Notes under the pieces: model-generated | Told to the model about the DNA's origin: nothing | The model's database searches: none | The model's input: only the letters and a program-made list of their open reading frames with translations | NCBI GenBank assembly: GCA_030433805.1 | Contig: JARUXA010000006.1 | Span: forward strand, 164,220-228,219 | Reading direction: 5' to 3' | DNA from: Sphingomonas sp. PsM26 | GTDB taxonomy: Bacteria; Pseudomonadota; Alphaproteobacteria; Sphingomonadales; Sphingomonadaceae | Length of the DNA stretch: 64,000 nt | Program-made: the position numbers and the translations under genes | Shown here: piece after piece, positions 43,176 through 51,796 of the stretch | Layout: each line of letters begins with the position of its first letter | Numbering within the stretch: the first letter of the stretch is position 1

Positions 43176-44588
43176 ATGGAACATACGGCACCGGTAAATC
43201 CCTGGGTCGCGCTGGCGTATCTCGTCGCGGGGGTGTGCTTCATCCTCGCGCTTCGCGGCCTGTCATCGCCCGCGACCGCGCAACGCGGCAACCGGCTCGG
43301 TATGATCGGGATGGCGCTTGCGGTCGGCACGACGCTGTTCGCGCATCACCTCGCCTCGCCGTTCGAGATCGGGGTCGCGATGGCGATCGGCGCTGCGATC
43401 GGGATCGTCACCGCACGCCGGATCGCGATGACCGACATGCCGCAGCTTGTCGCGGCGTTCCATTCGCTCGTCGGCATGGCGGCGGTGCTGGTCGCGGCAG
43501 CGGCGTATCTCAACCCCGGCGCGTTCGGAATTCTGGGCGACGACGGGCAGATCCTGACCGTGTCGCGGATCGAGATGGGGCTGGGCATCGCGATCGGTGC
43601 GATTACCTTCTCCGGCTCGGTGATCGCGTTCCTCAAGCTCAACGGCAACATGTCGGGCAAGCCGATCATGCTGCCGGGACGGCATGTCATCAACATTGCG
43701 GTGCTCGCGGCGATCCTCGGCCTCGTCGGCTATTTCACGCAGGATCAGAGCGCCTGGGTGTTCTGGACGATTACCGCGCTCAGCTTCATCATCGGCTTCC
43801 TGCTGATCGTGCCGATCGGCGGCGCGGATATGCCGGTCGTCGTATCGATGCTCAACAGCTATTCGGGCTGGGCGGCGGCGGCGATGGGGTTCACGCTCCA
43901 CAATAGCGCGATGATCATCACCGGCGCGCTGGTCGGCTCGTCAGGCGCGATCCTCAGTTACATCATGTGCAAGGCGATGAACCGCAGCTTCATCAGCGTC
44001 ATCGCGGGCGGCTTCGGCGGCGACAGCGCGGCGGCGGGCGGCGAGGCGAAGGAACAGCGCCCGTGGAAGCGCGGCTCGGCCGACGACGCGGCGTTCCTGT
44101 TGGGGCAGGCGGAACAGGTCATCATCGTTCCCGGCTACGGCATGGCGGTCAGCCAGGCGCAGCATGCGCTGCGCGAGATGGGCGACAAGCTCAAGGAACA
44201 CGGCGTCCGCGTGAAATACGCGATCCATCCGGTCGCTGGCCGGATGCCCGGGCACATGAACGTGCTGCTTGCCGAAGCCAACGTGCCGTATGACGACGTT
44301 TTCGAGCTCGAGGACATCAACAGTGAATTCTCGCAGACCGACATCGCCTTCGTGATCGGCGCGAACGACGTGACCAACCCCGCGGCCAAGACCGACAAGA
44401 CCTCGCCGATCTACGGCATGCCGGTGCTCGACGTCGAAAAGGCCAAGACGGTGCTGTTCATCAAGCGCTCGATGGGCGGGGTCGGCTATGCTGGCGTCGA
44501 CAACGATGTGTTCTATATGGACAACACGATGATGCTGCTGGGTGACGCCAAGAAGATGGTCGAGGAAATCGTCAAGTCACTCGACTGA
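43176..44588 (+). CDS. pntB: NAD(P) transhydrogenase, beta subunit
   Basis: 470 residues. The N-terminal half is the membrane domain (eight or nine helices; VAAFHSLVGMAAVLVA with the proton-path His, SVIAFLKLNGNMSGKP). The C-terminal NADP(H)-binding domain III begins near 290: QVIIVPGYGMAVSQAQHALREM, KYAIHPVAGRMPGHMNVLLAEANVPYD, VIGANDVTNPAAK and KRSMGGVGYAG. All signatures are intact. It makes NADPH from NADH at the expense of proton-motive force. Confidence 0.95.
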   Translation: MEHTAPVNPWVALAYLVAGVCFILALRGLSSPATAQRGNRLGMIGMALAVGTTLFAHHLASPFEIGVAMAIGAAIGIVTARRIAMTDMPQLVAAFHSLVGMAAVLVAAAAYLNPGAFGILGDDGQILTVSRIEMGLGIAIGAITFSGSVIAFLKLNGNMSGKPIMLPGRHVINIAVLAAILGLVGYFTQDQSAWVFWTITALSFIIGFLLIVPIGGADMPVVVSMLNSYSGWAAAAMGFTLHNSAMIITGALVGSSGAILSYIMCKAMNRSFISVIAGGFGGDSAAAGGEAKEQRPWKRGSADDAAFLLGQAEQVIIVPGYGMAVSQAQHALREMGDKLKEHGVRVKYAIHPVAGRMPGHMNVLLAEANVPYDDVFELEDINSEFSQTDIAFVIGANDVTNPAAKTDKTSPIYGMPVLDVEKAKTVLFIKRSMGGVGYAGVDNDVFYMDNTMMLLGDAKKMVEEIVKSLD

Positions 44589-44804
44589 TGGCGTCTTGTC
44601 ACCAAATTCCCGACGGGTGGCACCAACTGTTGACGGCTAACTGACGCTGAAACTTGCTCCACTTCGGTGCTAATAACGCTCCGCTGCGTCTTTGATCGCG
44701 TGACGACCGCCGAAATGGCGCGGATTTTGCTGTTTCGTTGTGGTGTAATGCGTATTTTACGTAAAGCAGGGGCCGAGAAGCCTTCAGCTTGGGGGAGCGC
44801 ACGC

Positions 44805-45761
44805 ATGACCGAACCGTCGGCCTTCGACGACGTTGGGCGATCCGCGCACGGTCCGGCGTCGCTCGACCGTCCATCCGTTCTGGTGATCGCGGAAGAGCGT
44901 TCGGCGGGGGCAGATGCGATCCAGGCCTGCCATGCGCGCTTGCTCGGTCCCGTCGCCTGGACAGAGGCCGAGATGCGGCTGCAACATCAGGGCCTGTGCC
45001 GTGCGATCCTCGCCGAGGCGTCGGGTGTGCCCGATGCCGTACTGGAACGTGTGCTGCCGTTGATCGCCGACCTGGTCGATGCGGGGGATGCCAGCGCCAT
45101 AATCGTGTTCGATCCCGCCCAGATCGACTGCGTTGCCGGATCGATCGGTTCCGCGCCGATCGAATTGCTATGCTCCCCGACCACGACCGAGCGCGTTGCG
45201 AGCCTGTACCTCGCGCTGGCCCCCACTGCACAGCGGCTGCACGATATCGGCGGAACGCCCGATTCTGTGCGCCTGATGCGGCTCAACGAGGAGATCGCGC
45301 GGATCGCGGAAACGCTTACCCGGCTGACGCGCGGTGAGGACGAGATGTCCCGGCCGACATCGGTATCCGATCCCGGACTGACCTATCGCGCGGGACCATT
45401 GCTCGAACGCCCGGACATTCGCGTGCGCGACGTGCGCAACGCGATCCGCGCGCGGCGGCTGCGCGACCAGTTCTTCGGCCCCGGCCTGTTCGAGGATCCG
45501 GCGTGGGACATGCTGCTCGACCTGTTCGCGGCCGAACTGGAGCGCGTGCAGGTGTCGGTATCGAGTCTGTGCATTGCGGCTGCGGTCGCTCCGACTACGG
45601 CATTGCGCTGGATCGCCCGGATGACCGACGCGGGATTGTTCGAACGGCATCCCGACCCGTTCGATCGCCGACGCGCCTTCATGGCGCTGTCATCGCATGC
45701 AAGTCTCGGGATGCGCAACTACGTTGCGGCGGCGCGGCACGTAGGCGCCACGATCGGATAG
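44805..45761 (+). CDS. Winged-helix (MarR-like) protein with N-terminal receiver-like region
   Basis: 318 residues from ATG 44805, preceded by GGGGGAG. Residues about 25-150 (SVLVIAEERSAGADAI..AIIVFDPAQIDCVAGSI..IELLCSPTTTE) look like a degenerate response-regulator fold without a clear phospho-site. A short helical linker (LNEEIARIAETLTRLTRGE) joins to a C-terminal winged helix (FAAELERVQVSVSSLCIAAAVAPTTALRWIARMTDAGLFERHPDPFDRRRAFMALS) of the type seen in sphingomonad MarR-like regulators. Target unknown. The 216-base gap to pntB shows no other gene. Confidence 0.75.
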   Translation: MTEPSAFDDVGRSAHGPASLDRPSVLVIAEERSAGADAIQACHARLLGPVAWTEAEMRLQHQGLCRAILAEASGVPDAVLERVLPLIADLVDAGDASAIIVFDPAQIDCVAGSIGSAPIELLCSPTTTERVASLYLALAPTAQRLHDIGGTPDSVRLMRLNEEIARIAETLTRLTRGEDEMSRPTSVSDPGLTYRAGPLLERPDIRVRDVRNAIRARRLRDQFFGPGLFEDPAWDMLLDLFAAELERVQVSVSSLCIAAAVAPTTALRWIARMTDAGLFERHPDPFDRRRAFMALSSHASLGMRNYVAAARHVGATIG

Positions 45762-45840
45762 GCACGTTCGGGCTTGCCCTGCGCGGCGAGCGGTGGCATT
45801 GCGCGCCCCACGCCGATCGCGCTTCCCAAAGCGCTCGCGC

Positions 45841-45916
45841 GGGCGATTAGCTCAGTTGGTAGAGCGTCTCGTTTACACCGAGAATGTCGGCGGTTCGAGC
45901 CCGTCATCGCCCACCA
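45841..45916 (+). tRNA. tRNA-Val (anticodon UAC)
   Basis: 76 bases with a complete cloverleaf: acceptor GGGCGAT pairs with ATCGCCC, D arm AGCTC..GAGC, anticodon stem TCTCG/CGAGA with loop TTTACAC (anticodon TAC), variable loop, T arm with GGTTCGAGCCC, and encoded ACCA end. Confidence 0.96.
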
Positions 45917-45985
45917 TTTCCCATCGATGACCCCGCGCTCTGAACCGGGTCGTGTTTTAGGCCATCAGTCCGACAATTGATCGCT

Positions 45986-45999
45986 TGTTAGCGTTAGCA
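45986..45999 (+). promoter_or_regulatory. Possible LacI-family operator upstream of the GH43 gene
   Basis: TGTTAGCGTTAGCA is a near-palindrome with a central CG, close to the TG-TTAGCGCTAA-CA type sites bound by LacI-family sugar regulators. It lies 54 bases before the GH43 start. Not verified. Confidence 0.35.
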
Positions 46000-46052
46000 T
46001 CGCCCCGTATCCTCCGCCTTGCGCGTTGCGAAAGACAGGCGGGGAGAGTGGG

Positions 46053-47054
46053 ATGCGGATTTTCGGTGGATTGGCAATTGGCGGACTGGTGCTTGCCGCA
46101 ACCGCAGTGTCGGTCGGCGCGGCAGATCCCGCGCCGAAGATTTCCAACCCGATCATCCGGGACAAGTTCACCGCCGATCCTGCGCCGATGGTCGTGGGGG
46201 ATACGCTGTACCTCTACGTCGGCCATGACGTTGCGCAGCGCGACGAGATGTTCAACATGCGCGAATGGATGGTCTATTCGACCAAGGACATGAAGCGCTG
46301 GACCGATCATGGGCCGATCATGAACGTCGCCGATTTCAAATGGGCCAAGCAAGACGCCTGGGCCTCGCAGGCGATCCAGAAAAACGGCAAGGTCTGGTTC
46401 TACGCCGCGGTCGAGCACGATGCCACGCACCCCGGCAAGGCAATTGCGGTGGCCGTTGCCGACACGCCCACCGGGCCGTTCCGCGACGCCAAGGGTTCCG
46501 CGCTGATCACCAACGAAATGACGCCCAAGGGTACGCACAGCTGGGAAGACATTGATCCCACCGTGATGACCGATGACGACGGCACCACCTGGATCGCGTG
46601 GGGCAATCGGCAATGCTATATCGCCAAGCTCAAGCCCAACATGATCGAGATCGACGGCCCGATCACCGAGATCACGCCGCCGCATTTCGAGGAAGGGCCG
46701 TGGCTGCACAAGCGCGGCAAGACCTATTATCTGACCTATGCCTCGCTGGATCGAAAGACGCAGCGCGACGAGCATGTCTCCTATGCGACTGCATCGTCGC
46801 CACGCGGGCCGTGGACACCGCACGGGCTGCTGACTGGATCGGGCAAGTACAGCTTCACCATCCATCCCGGGATCGCCGAGTTCCGGGGGCAATCGTATCT
46901 GTTCCTCCACAATGCCGATCTCGCGATCGACGACCAGCGCGGGGCAATCGGACGGCGTGCGGTGACGGTCTATCCGCTGACATATAACAAGGACGGGACG
47001 ATGCGCCCGGTCGTGCAGACGCCGAATACGGTGACAATGGCGCCGCCCAAGTAA
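46053..47054 (+). CDS. Glycoside hydrolase family 43 protein
   Basis: 333 residues. Signal peptide MRIFGGLAIGGLVLAATAVSV, so periplasmic or secreted. Five-bladed beta-propeller signatures of GH43: NPIIRDKFTADPAPMVVGDTLYLY with the catalytic base Asp, SWEDIDPTVMTDDDGTTWIAWG with the pKa-modulating Asp, and ITPPHFEEGPWLHKRGKTYYLTYAS with the acid Glu. Likely acts on arabinose- or xylose-containing glycans. ATG 46053 follows GGCGGGGAGAGTGGG; an upstream start (46026) would precede the signal peptide. Single gene. Confidence 0.9.
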   Translation: MRIFGGLAIGGLVLAATAVSVGAADPAPKISNPIIRDKFTADPAPMVVGDTLYLYVGHDVAQRDEMFNMREWMVYSTKDMKRWTDHGPIMNVADFKWAKQDAWASQAIQKNGKVWFYAAVEHDATHPGKAIAVAVADTPTGPFRDAKGSALITNEMTPKGTHSWEDIDPTVMTDDDGTTWIAWGNRQCYIAKLKPNMIEIDGPITEITPPHFEEGPWLHKRGKTYYLTYASLDRKTQRDEHVSYATASSPRGPWTPHGLLTGSGKYSFTIHPGIAEFRGQSYLFLHNADLAIDDQRGAIGRRAVTVYPLTYNKDGTMRPVVQTPNTVTMAPPK

Positions 47055-47075
47055 GCGCGGTGATGCTCGACCCGG

Positions 47076-47561
47076 TCAGCGATCGTGGTCGAGGATCGTC
47101 TCCATCGCGACGAAGGTCGACGTGCTCGCGACATGCGGCAGGCTGGAGATCTTCTCCCCCAGCACATAGCGGTAGCGGCGGATGTCGGTGGTGCGGACCT
47201 TGAGCAGATAGTCGAAGCTGCTCGCGATCAGATGGCATTCCTCGACTTCGGGTATGCGCCGCACCGCCGCGTTGAAATCGCGCAGCGCATTCTCGCGCGT
47301 GTCGGACAGTTTCACCTCGGTGAAGGCGACATGGTCGAGCCCCAGCTTGGCGAGATTGGTCACCGCGCGGAAGCCGAGGATATAGCCCTGGTCGACCAGC
47401 CGCTTGAGCCGCACCTGCGTCGGCGTCTTGGACAGCCCGATCTGCGCGGCCAGGTCGGTCACGGTCATCCGCCCATCCTGCGCCAACATATCGATGATCG
47501 CGCGGTCGAACCGGTCCAATTCGCTGTCAGAGGGTGGTTGTGCAGGCGATTTGTCCTTCAT
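47076..47561 (-). CDS. Lrp/AsnC-family transcriptional regulator, probably of putA
   Basis: 161 residues from ATG 47561 (47597 also possible). N-terminal helix-turn-helix (DRAIIDMLAQDGRMTVTDLAAQIGLSKTPTQVRLKRLVDQGYILGF) and C-terminal RAM ligand-binding domain (AFTEVKLSDTRENALRDFNAAVRRIPEVEECHLIASSFDYLLKVRT). It diverges from putA with about 100 bases between them. In alphaproteobacteria the Lrp-type PutR next to putA activates it with proline; the same role is inferred here, supported by the missing DNA-binding domain of PutA. Confidence 0.9.
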   Translation of the reverse strand: MKDKSPAQPPSDSELDRFDRAIIDMLAQDGRMTVTDLAAQIGLSKTPTQVRLKRLVDQGYILGFRAVTNLAKLGLDHVAFTEVKLSDTRENALRDFNAAVRRIPEVEECHLIASSFDYLLKVRTTDIRRYRYVLGEKISSLPHVASTSTFVAMETILDHDR

Positions 47562-47661
47562 GACCCCGAAATGCGGTCGAGATCGGTTGTTCGTCAAGTT
47601 TGAACGGGAAGATTCCCTCCGGGATAAGCGCGTATGGCGAAGATCTACTCAGAGGATCGCC

Positions 47662-50600
47662 ATGACCACCGAATCGTCCATGCCATTTGCGTGCTTTGCT
47701 CCGACGGTGCGCACGCCCGATCCGATGCGCGCAGCGATCACCGCGGCGATGCGGACGCCCGAGCCGATCTGCGTGCCGCCATTGGTCGAGGCGGCAACCG
47801 TTTCCGACACTGTCCGCCGCGCTGCCGCCGGGACCGCGCGCGCGCTGATCGAAGGGCTGCGCGGGTCGAAGGCGCGCGGCGGGGTGCAGGCGCTGGTGCA
47901 GGAATATGCGCTGTCGAGCCAGGAAGGCGTCGCGTTGATGTGCCTCGCCGAAGCGTTGCTGCGCATTCCCGACACCGCGACGCGCGACGCGCTGATCCGC
48001 GACAAGATCGCGGGCGGTGACTGGGCGGCGCATATCGGGGACGGGCGCTCGCTGTTCGTCAACGCAGCAACCTGGGGGCTGGTCGTCACCGGCAAGCTCG
48101 CGGCGAGTGCGGACGACCGCGGTCTCGCGACCGCGCTGACGCGGCTGGTCGCGCGGGTCGGGGAGCCTGTGATCCGCCGCGGCGTCGATCTGGCGATGCG
48201 GATGATGGGCGAACAGTTCGTCACCGGCCAGACGATCGACGAGGCGCTGCGCCACGCGAAGGACCGCGAGGCGCGGGGCTATGGCTTTTCCTACGACATG
48301 CTCGGCGAGGCGGCGACGACCGCGGCGGATGCGGCGCGCTATCTGAAGGATTACGAGCAGGCGATCCACGCGATCGGCAAGGCGTCGGACGGGCGCGGCG
48401 TGTATAGCGGGCCGGGTATCTCGATCAAGCTGTCCGCGCTTCACCCGCGCTACAGCCGCGCGCAGGCGGGGCGGGTGATGGGCGAATTGCTGCCGGTCGT
48501 GCGCGGGCTGGCGTTGCTCGCCAAGGGCTATGACATCGGCTTCAATATCGATGCCGAGGAAGCCGACCGGCTCGAACTGTCGCTCGATCTGCTCCAGTCG
48601 CTCGCCGAGGATCCCGAGCTCGACGGCTGGAAGGGGCTAGGTTTCGTTATCCAGGCCTATGGCAAGCGGTGCCCGCTGGTGATCGATTTCGTCATCGCGC
48701 TGGCGCGGCGGACCGGGCGGCGGATCATGATCCGGCTGGTCAAGGGCGCCTATTGGGACGCCGAGATCAAGCGCGCGCAGGTCGACGGGCTGTCGGGCTA
48801 TCCGGTCTATACGCGGAAGATCTACACCGACGTCGCGTACATCGCCTGCGCGCGCAAACTGCTGGCGGCGCGCGATGCGGTGTTCCCGCAATTCGCGACA
48901 CACAATGCGCAGACGCTGTCGACGATCTATCAGCTGGCGGGCGAGGATTTCGTCGTCGGCGATTACGAGTTCCAGTGCCTCCACGGTATGGGCGAGCCGC
49001 TGTACGATCAGGTCGTCGGCGCGAACGGCCTCGCGCGGCCGTGCCGGGTCTACGCCCCGGTCGGCACGCACGAGACGTTGCTGGCGTATCTCGTCCGGCG
49101 CTTGCTCGAGAACGGTGCGAACTCGTCGTTCGTCAACCGGATCGGCGATCCCGCAGTGCCGATCGAGGATCTCATTGCCGACCCGGTCGAGATCGTCCGC
49201 GCGATGCCGGTGCCCGGCGCACCGCATGACGAGATCGCGCTGCCCGCGGCGATCTATGGCGCGCGGCGCAATTCGCAGGGGCTCGACCTCAGCGACGAAG
49301 CGACGCTCGCGATGCTGTCGCAGACGCTGGTGGCGAGTGCCGCGTCCGATTGGACTGGCGGCGTCGACACAGGCGCACGGCCCGCGGTCGTGATCCGCAA
49401 CCCGGCGGACCACCGCGACATCGTCGGCCATGTCTTCGAAGCCGACGAAGCCGCGGCGCAAGCGGCGGTCGATCGCGCGGTCGGTGCGGCGGCGCGGTGG
49501 GCGGCGACGCCGGTCGCGGAGCGTGCGGACTGTCTCGATCGCGCAGGCGACATGCTCGAAGCGGCGATGCCGACGCTGCTCGGGCTGATCATGCGCGAAG
49601 CGGGCAAATCCGCTGCCAATGCCATCGCCGAAGTGCGCGAGGCGGTCGATTTCCTGCGCTATTATGCGGTGCAGGCGCGCACCACGATGGACGGCACGAC
49701 GCCGCTCGGCCCGGTCGTGTGCATCAGCCCGTGGAATTTCCCGCTCGCGATCTTCACCGGACAGATCGCCGCCGCGCTGGTCGCGGGCAACCCGGTCGTC
49801 GCCAAGCCCGCGCAGCCGACCCCGCTGATCGCGGCGGAAGCGGTGCGCGTGCTGCACCGCGCGGGGGTGCCCGAGGATGTCGTGCAACTGGTGCTCGGCG
49901 ACGGCGCGGTCGGCGCGGCGCTGGTTGGCGCGGCGGCGACGGCGGGGGTGATCTTCACCGGATCGACCGGGGTTGCGCGGACGATCCAGCGCCAACTCGC
50001 CGGGCGTTTGACCGCAGAGGGCAAGCCGATCCCGCTGATCGCCGAGACCGGCGGGCAGAATGCGATGATCGTCGATTCGTCCGCGCTGGCGGAGCAGGTC
50101 GTGGGCGACGTCCTCGCCTCCGCGTTCGACAGCGCGGGGCAGCGGTGTTCGGCGCTTCGCGTGCTGTGCCTGCAGGAAGAGGTTGCGGACCGTACGCTCG
50201 CGATGTTGCGCGGCGCGGTGGCGGAACTGACGATCGGCCGCACCGACCGGCTCGCGATCGACGTCGGCCCGGTCATCACCGCGCAAGCGCGCGACGGGAT
50301 CGACGCGCATATCGCGCGGATGCGGGCGGCGGGGCACCGCGTCGAGCAGGCCGCTTTGCCGGTCGCGACGGGGCACGGCACGTTCGTGCCCCCGACGATC
50401 ATCGAGATCGACGACATCGCGCAGATCGAGCGCGAAGTGTTCGGGCCGGTGCTGCACGTGCTCCGCTTCCGCAGCGGGGCGATGGAGGCGCTGGTCGAGT
50501 CGATCAACGCGACCGGCTATGGGCTGACCTTCGGGCTCCACACGCGGCTCGACGCGACGATCGAGCGAGTCACGCGCGCAATCGGCGCGGGGAATGTCTA

Positions 50601-51318
50601 CGTCAATCGCAACACGATCGGCGCGGTCGTCGGTGTCCAGCCGTTCGGCGGGCGCGGGCTTTCCGGCACCGGGCCGAAGGCGGGCGGGCCGATGTATCTG
50701 ACGCGGCTGGTCCATGCCGCGCAAACCGCGACGGTATCGGCGACGGGCGGCGATCCGGTCGCTAGGGTGCTGGCGACGTGGCTCGGGACGCAGGGCGAGG
50801 CCGAGATGGCGGCGGCGGTCGGCGCGATCGCGGATCGGTCGCGGCTTGGGCTTGAAGTCGACCTGGCGGGGCCGGTCGGCGAGATCAACCGCTACGCGCT
50901 CCATCCGCGTGGTCGGATCGCGGTGATCGCGCGGACTGCGCACGGGCTGTGGCGGCAGATCGGTGCTGTGCTGGCGACGGGGAACCATGCGGTGGTGATC
51001 CCGGGTGGGCCGCTGGCGGTGGCACCGGCGGGCTTGCCCGCTGTGGTTGCGGCGCGGATCGACTGGGCGACGCAGGGGCTGGCCGAGGTCGATGCGCTCG
51101 CGGGCGCGCTGGTCGAGGGGGATGCGGCGGACGTCGCCACTGCGTCGCGGGCGCTGGCGGCGCGGGAGGGGGCGATCGTGTCGCTGCATGGCGCATCGAG
51201 TGCGGATGTGGTGGCGCGGGCGGATGCGTATCCGCTCGATCTGTTGTGCGAGGAGGTTTCGGTTTCGATCAACACCACCGCGGCTGGTGGCAATGCGAGT
51301 TTGATGACGCTGGCGTAG
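47662..51318 (+). CDS. putA: Bifunctional proline dehydrogenase / P5C dehydrogenase PutA
   Basis: Oxidises proline to glutamate in two steps with FAD then NAD. 1218 residues from ATG 47662, preceded by AGAGGA. Alpha domain, then the PRODH barrel (GPGISIKLSALHPRYSRAQ; MIRLVKGAYWDAEIKRAQ; FATHNAQTL), then the aldehyde dehydrogenase (PWNFPLAIFTGQIAAALVAGN; catalytic Cys829 in DSAGQRCSALRVL; FTGSTGVART). A C-terminal extension of about 200 residues resembles the beta-flap domain of long PutAs. No N-terminal ribbon-helix-helix, so it is not a self-repressor. Confidence 0.95.
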   Translation: MTTESSMPFACFAPTVRTPDPMRAAITAAMRTPEPICVPPLVEAATVSDTVRRAAAGTARALIEGLRGSKARGGVQALVQEYALSSQEGVALMCLAEALLRIPDTATRDALIRDKIAGGDWAAHIGDGRSLFVNAATWGLVVTGKLAASADDRGLATALTRLVARVGEPVIRRGVDLAMRMMGEQFVTGQTIDEALRHAKDREARGYGFSYDMLGEAATTAADAARYLKDYEQAIHAIGKASDGRGVYSGPGISIKLSALHPRYSRAQAGRVMGELLPVVRGLALLAKGYDIGFNIDAEEADRLELSLDLLQSLAEDPELDGWKGLGFVIQAYGKRCPLVIDFVIALARRTGRRIMIRLVKGAYWDAEIKRAQVDGLSGYPVYTRKIYTDVAYIACARKLLAARDAVFPQFATHNAQTLSTIYQLAGEDFVVGDYEFQCLHGMGEPLYDQVVGANGLARPCRVYAPVGTHETLLAYLVRRLLENGANSSFVNRIGDPAVPIEDLIADPVEIVRAMPVPGAPHDEIALPAAIYGARRNSQGLDLSDEATLAMLSQTLVASAASDWTGGVDTGARPAVVIRNPADHRDIVGHVFEADEAAAQAAVDRAVGAAARWAATPVAERADCLDRAGDMLEAAMPTLLGLIMREAGKSAANAIAEVREAVDFLRYYAVQARTTMDGTTPLGPVVCISPWNFPLAIFTGQIAAALVAGNPVVAKPAQPTPLIAAEAVRVLHRAGVPEDVVQLVLGDGAVGAALVGAAATAGVIFTGSTGVARTIQRQLAGRLTAEGKPIPLIAETGGQNAMIVDSSALAEQVVGDVLASAFDSAGQRCSALRVLCLQEEVADRTLAMLRGAVAELTIGRTDRLAIDVGPVITAQARDGIDAHIARMRAAGHRVEQAALPVATGHGTFVPPTIIEIDDIAQIEREVFGPVLHVLRFRSGAMEALVESINATGYGLTFGLHTRLDATIERVTRAIGAGNVYVNRNTIGAVVGVQPFGGRGLSGTGPKAGGPMYLTRLVHAAQTATVSATGGDPVARVLATWLGTQGEAEMAAAVGAIADRSRLGLEVDLAGPVGEINRYALHPRGRIAVIARTAHGLWRQIGAVLATGNHAVVIPGGPLAVAPAGLPAVVAARIDWATQGLAEVDALAGALVEGDAADVATASRALAAREGAIVSLHGASSADVVARADAYPLDLLCEEVSVSINTTAAGGNASLMTLA

Positions 51319-51330
51319 GGCCTTTCTTCA

Positions 51331-51431
51331 CCCCTCCCCTTCAGGGGAGGGGATGGGGGTGGGGCTGTGCCTCGCAGAGAGGGCGCTCTGCTGGACTTCC
51401 CCACCCCAACCCCTCCCCTAAAGGGGAGGGG
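51331..51431. repeat. REP-like inverted pair downstream of putA
   Basis: CCCCTCCCCTTCAGGGGAGG hairpin with a GGGGGTGGGG arm on the left; right unit is the reverse complement with a TTTA loop. It fills the convergent gap between putA and the SemiSWEET-like gene. Related in design to 2151-2257 and 28423-28530, but the hairpin sequence differs. Confidence 0.85.
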
Positions 51432-51463
51432 CTAGAGCAAAACTCCCAAGCCCCTCGCCATCC

Positions 51464-51745
51464 TCACAACGCGGTCGCGAAGGTAATCGCGCCGAGCACC
51501 ACCCCCGGCGCATTGGCCAGTGCCACCGGCCAGTCGCGCTGCGGCTTGAGCAGCCCGTACGCCACCCACAAGGTACAATTCACCGCCGTCGCCAGCGGCT
51601 GGATCACCGATCCCTTATGCCCCGCAAGGTTGAGTTGGATCTGCGAGATGTACGAAACATACATCATTACCGCCGTCGCCGTCGCGACCCACCCAAGGAT
51701 CAGGATTGCGCGCTCGGCGGTGAGGGGTTTGGCCGTGCTGGCCAT
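51464..51745 (-). CDS. SemiSWEET/PQ-loop-like small transporter
   Basis: 93 residues from ATG 51745 (GGGAG seven bases upstream). Three helices: AILILGWVATATAVMMYVSYI (about 13-33), SVIQPLATAVNCTLWVAYGLL (46-66) and WPVALANAPGVVLGAITFAT (71-90). This is the triple-helix bundle of SemiSWEET proteins, which dimerise to carry sugars; the usual PQ is replaced by SQ in YISQIQ. Substrate unknown. About 50 bases downstream of the flavoprotein gene on the same strand. Confidence 0.8.
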   Translation of the reverse strand: MASTAKPLTAERAILILGWVATATAVMMYVSYISQIQLNLAGHKGSVIQPLATAVNCTLWVAYGLLKPQRDWPVALANAPGVVLGAITFATAL

Positions 51746-51796
51746 TAACAATCTCCCTTTGTGTTGCAGTGCACAACAATGGTTGGACCGTTCGGT

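Noticed and set aside
48637..51189. 850-codon open frame antisense to putA
   Set aside because: Arg-rich shadow; PutA motifs are complete on the plus strand.
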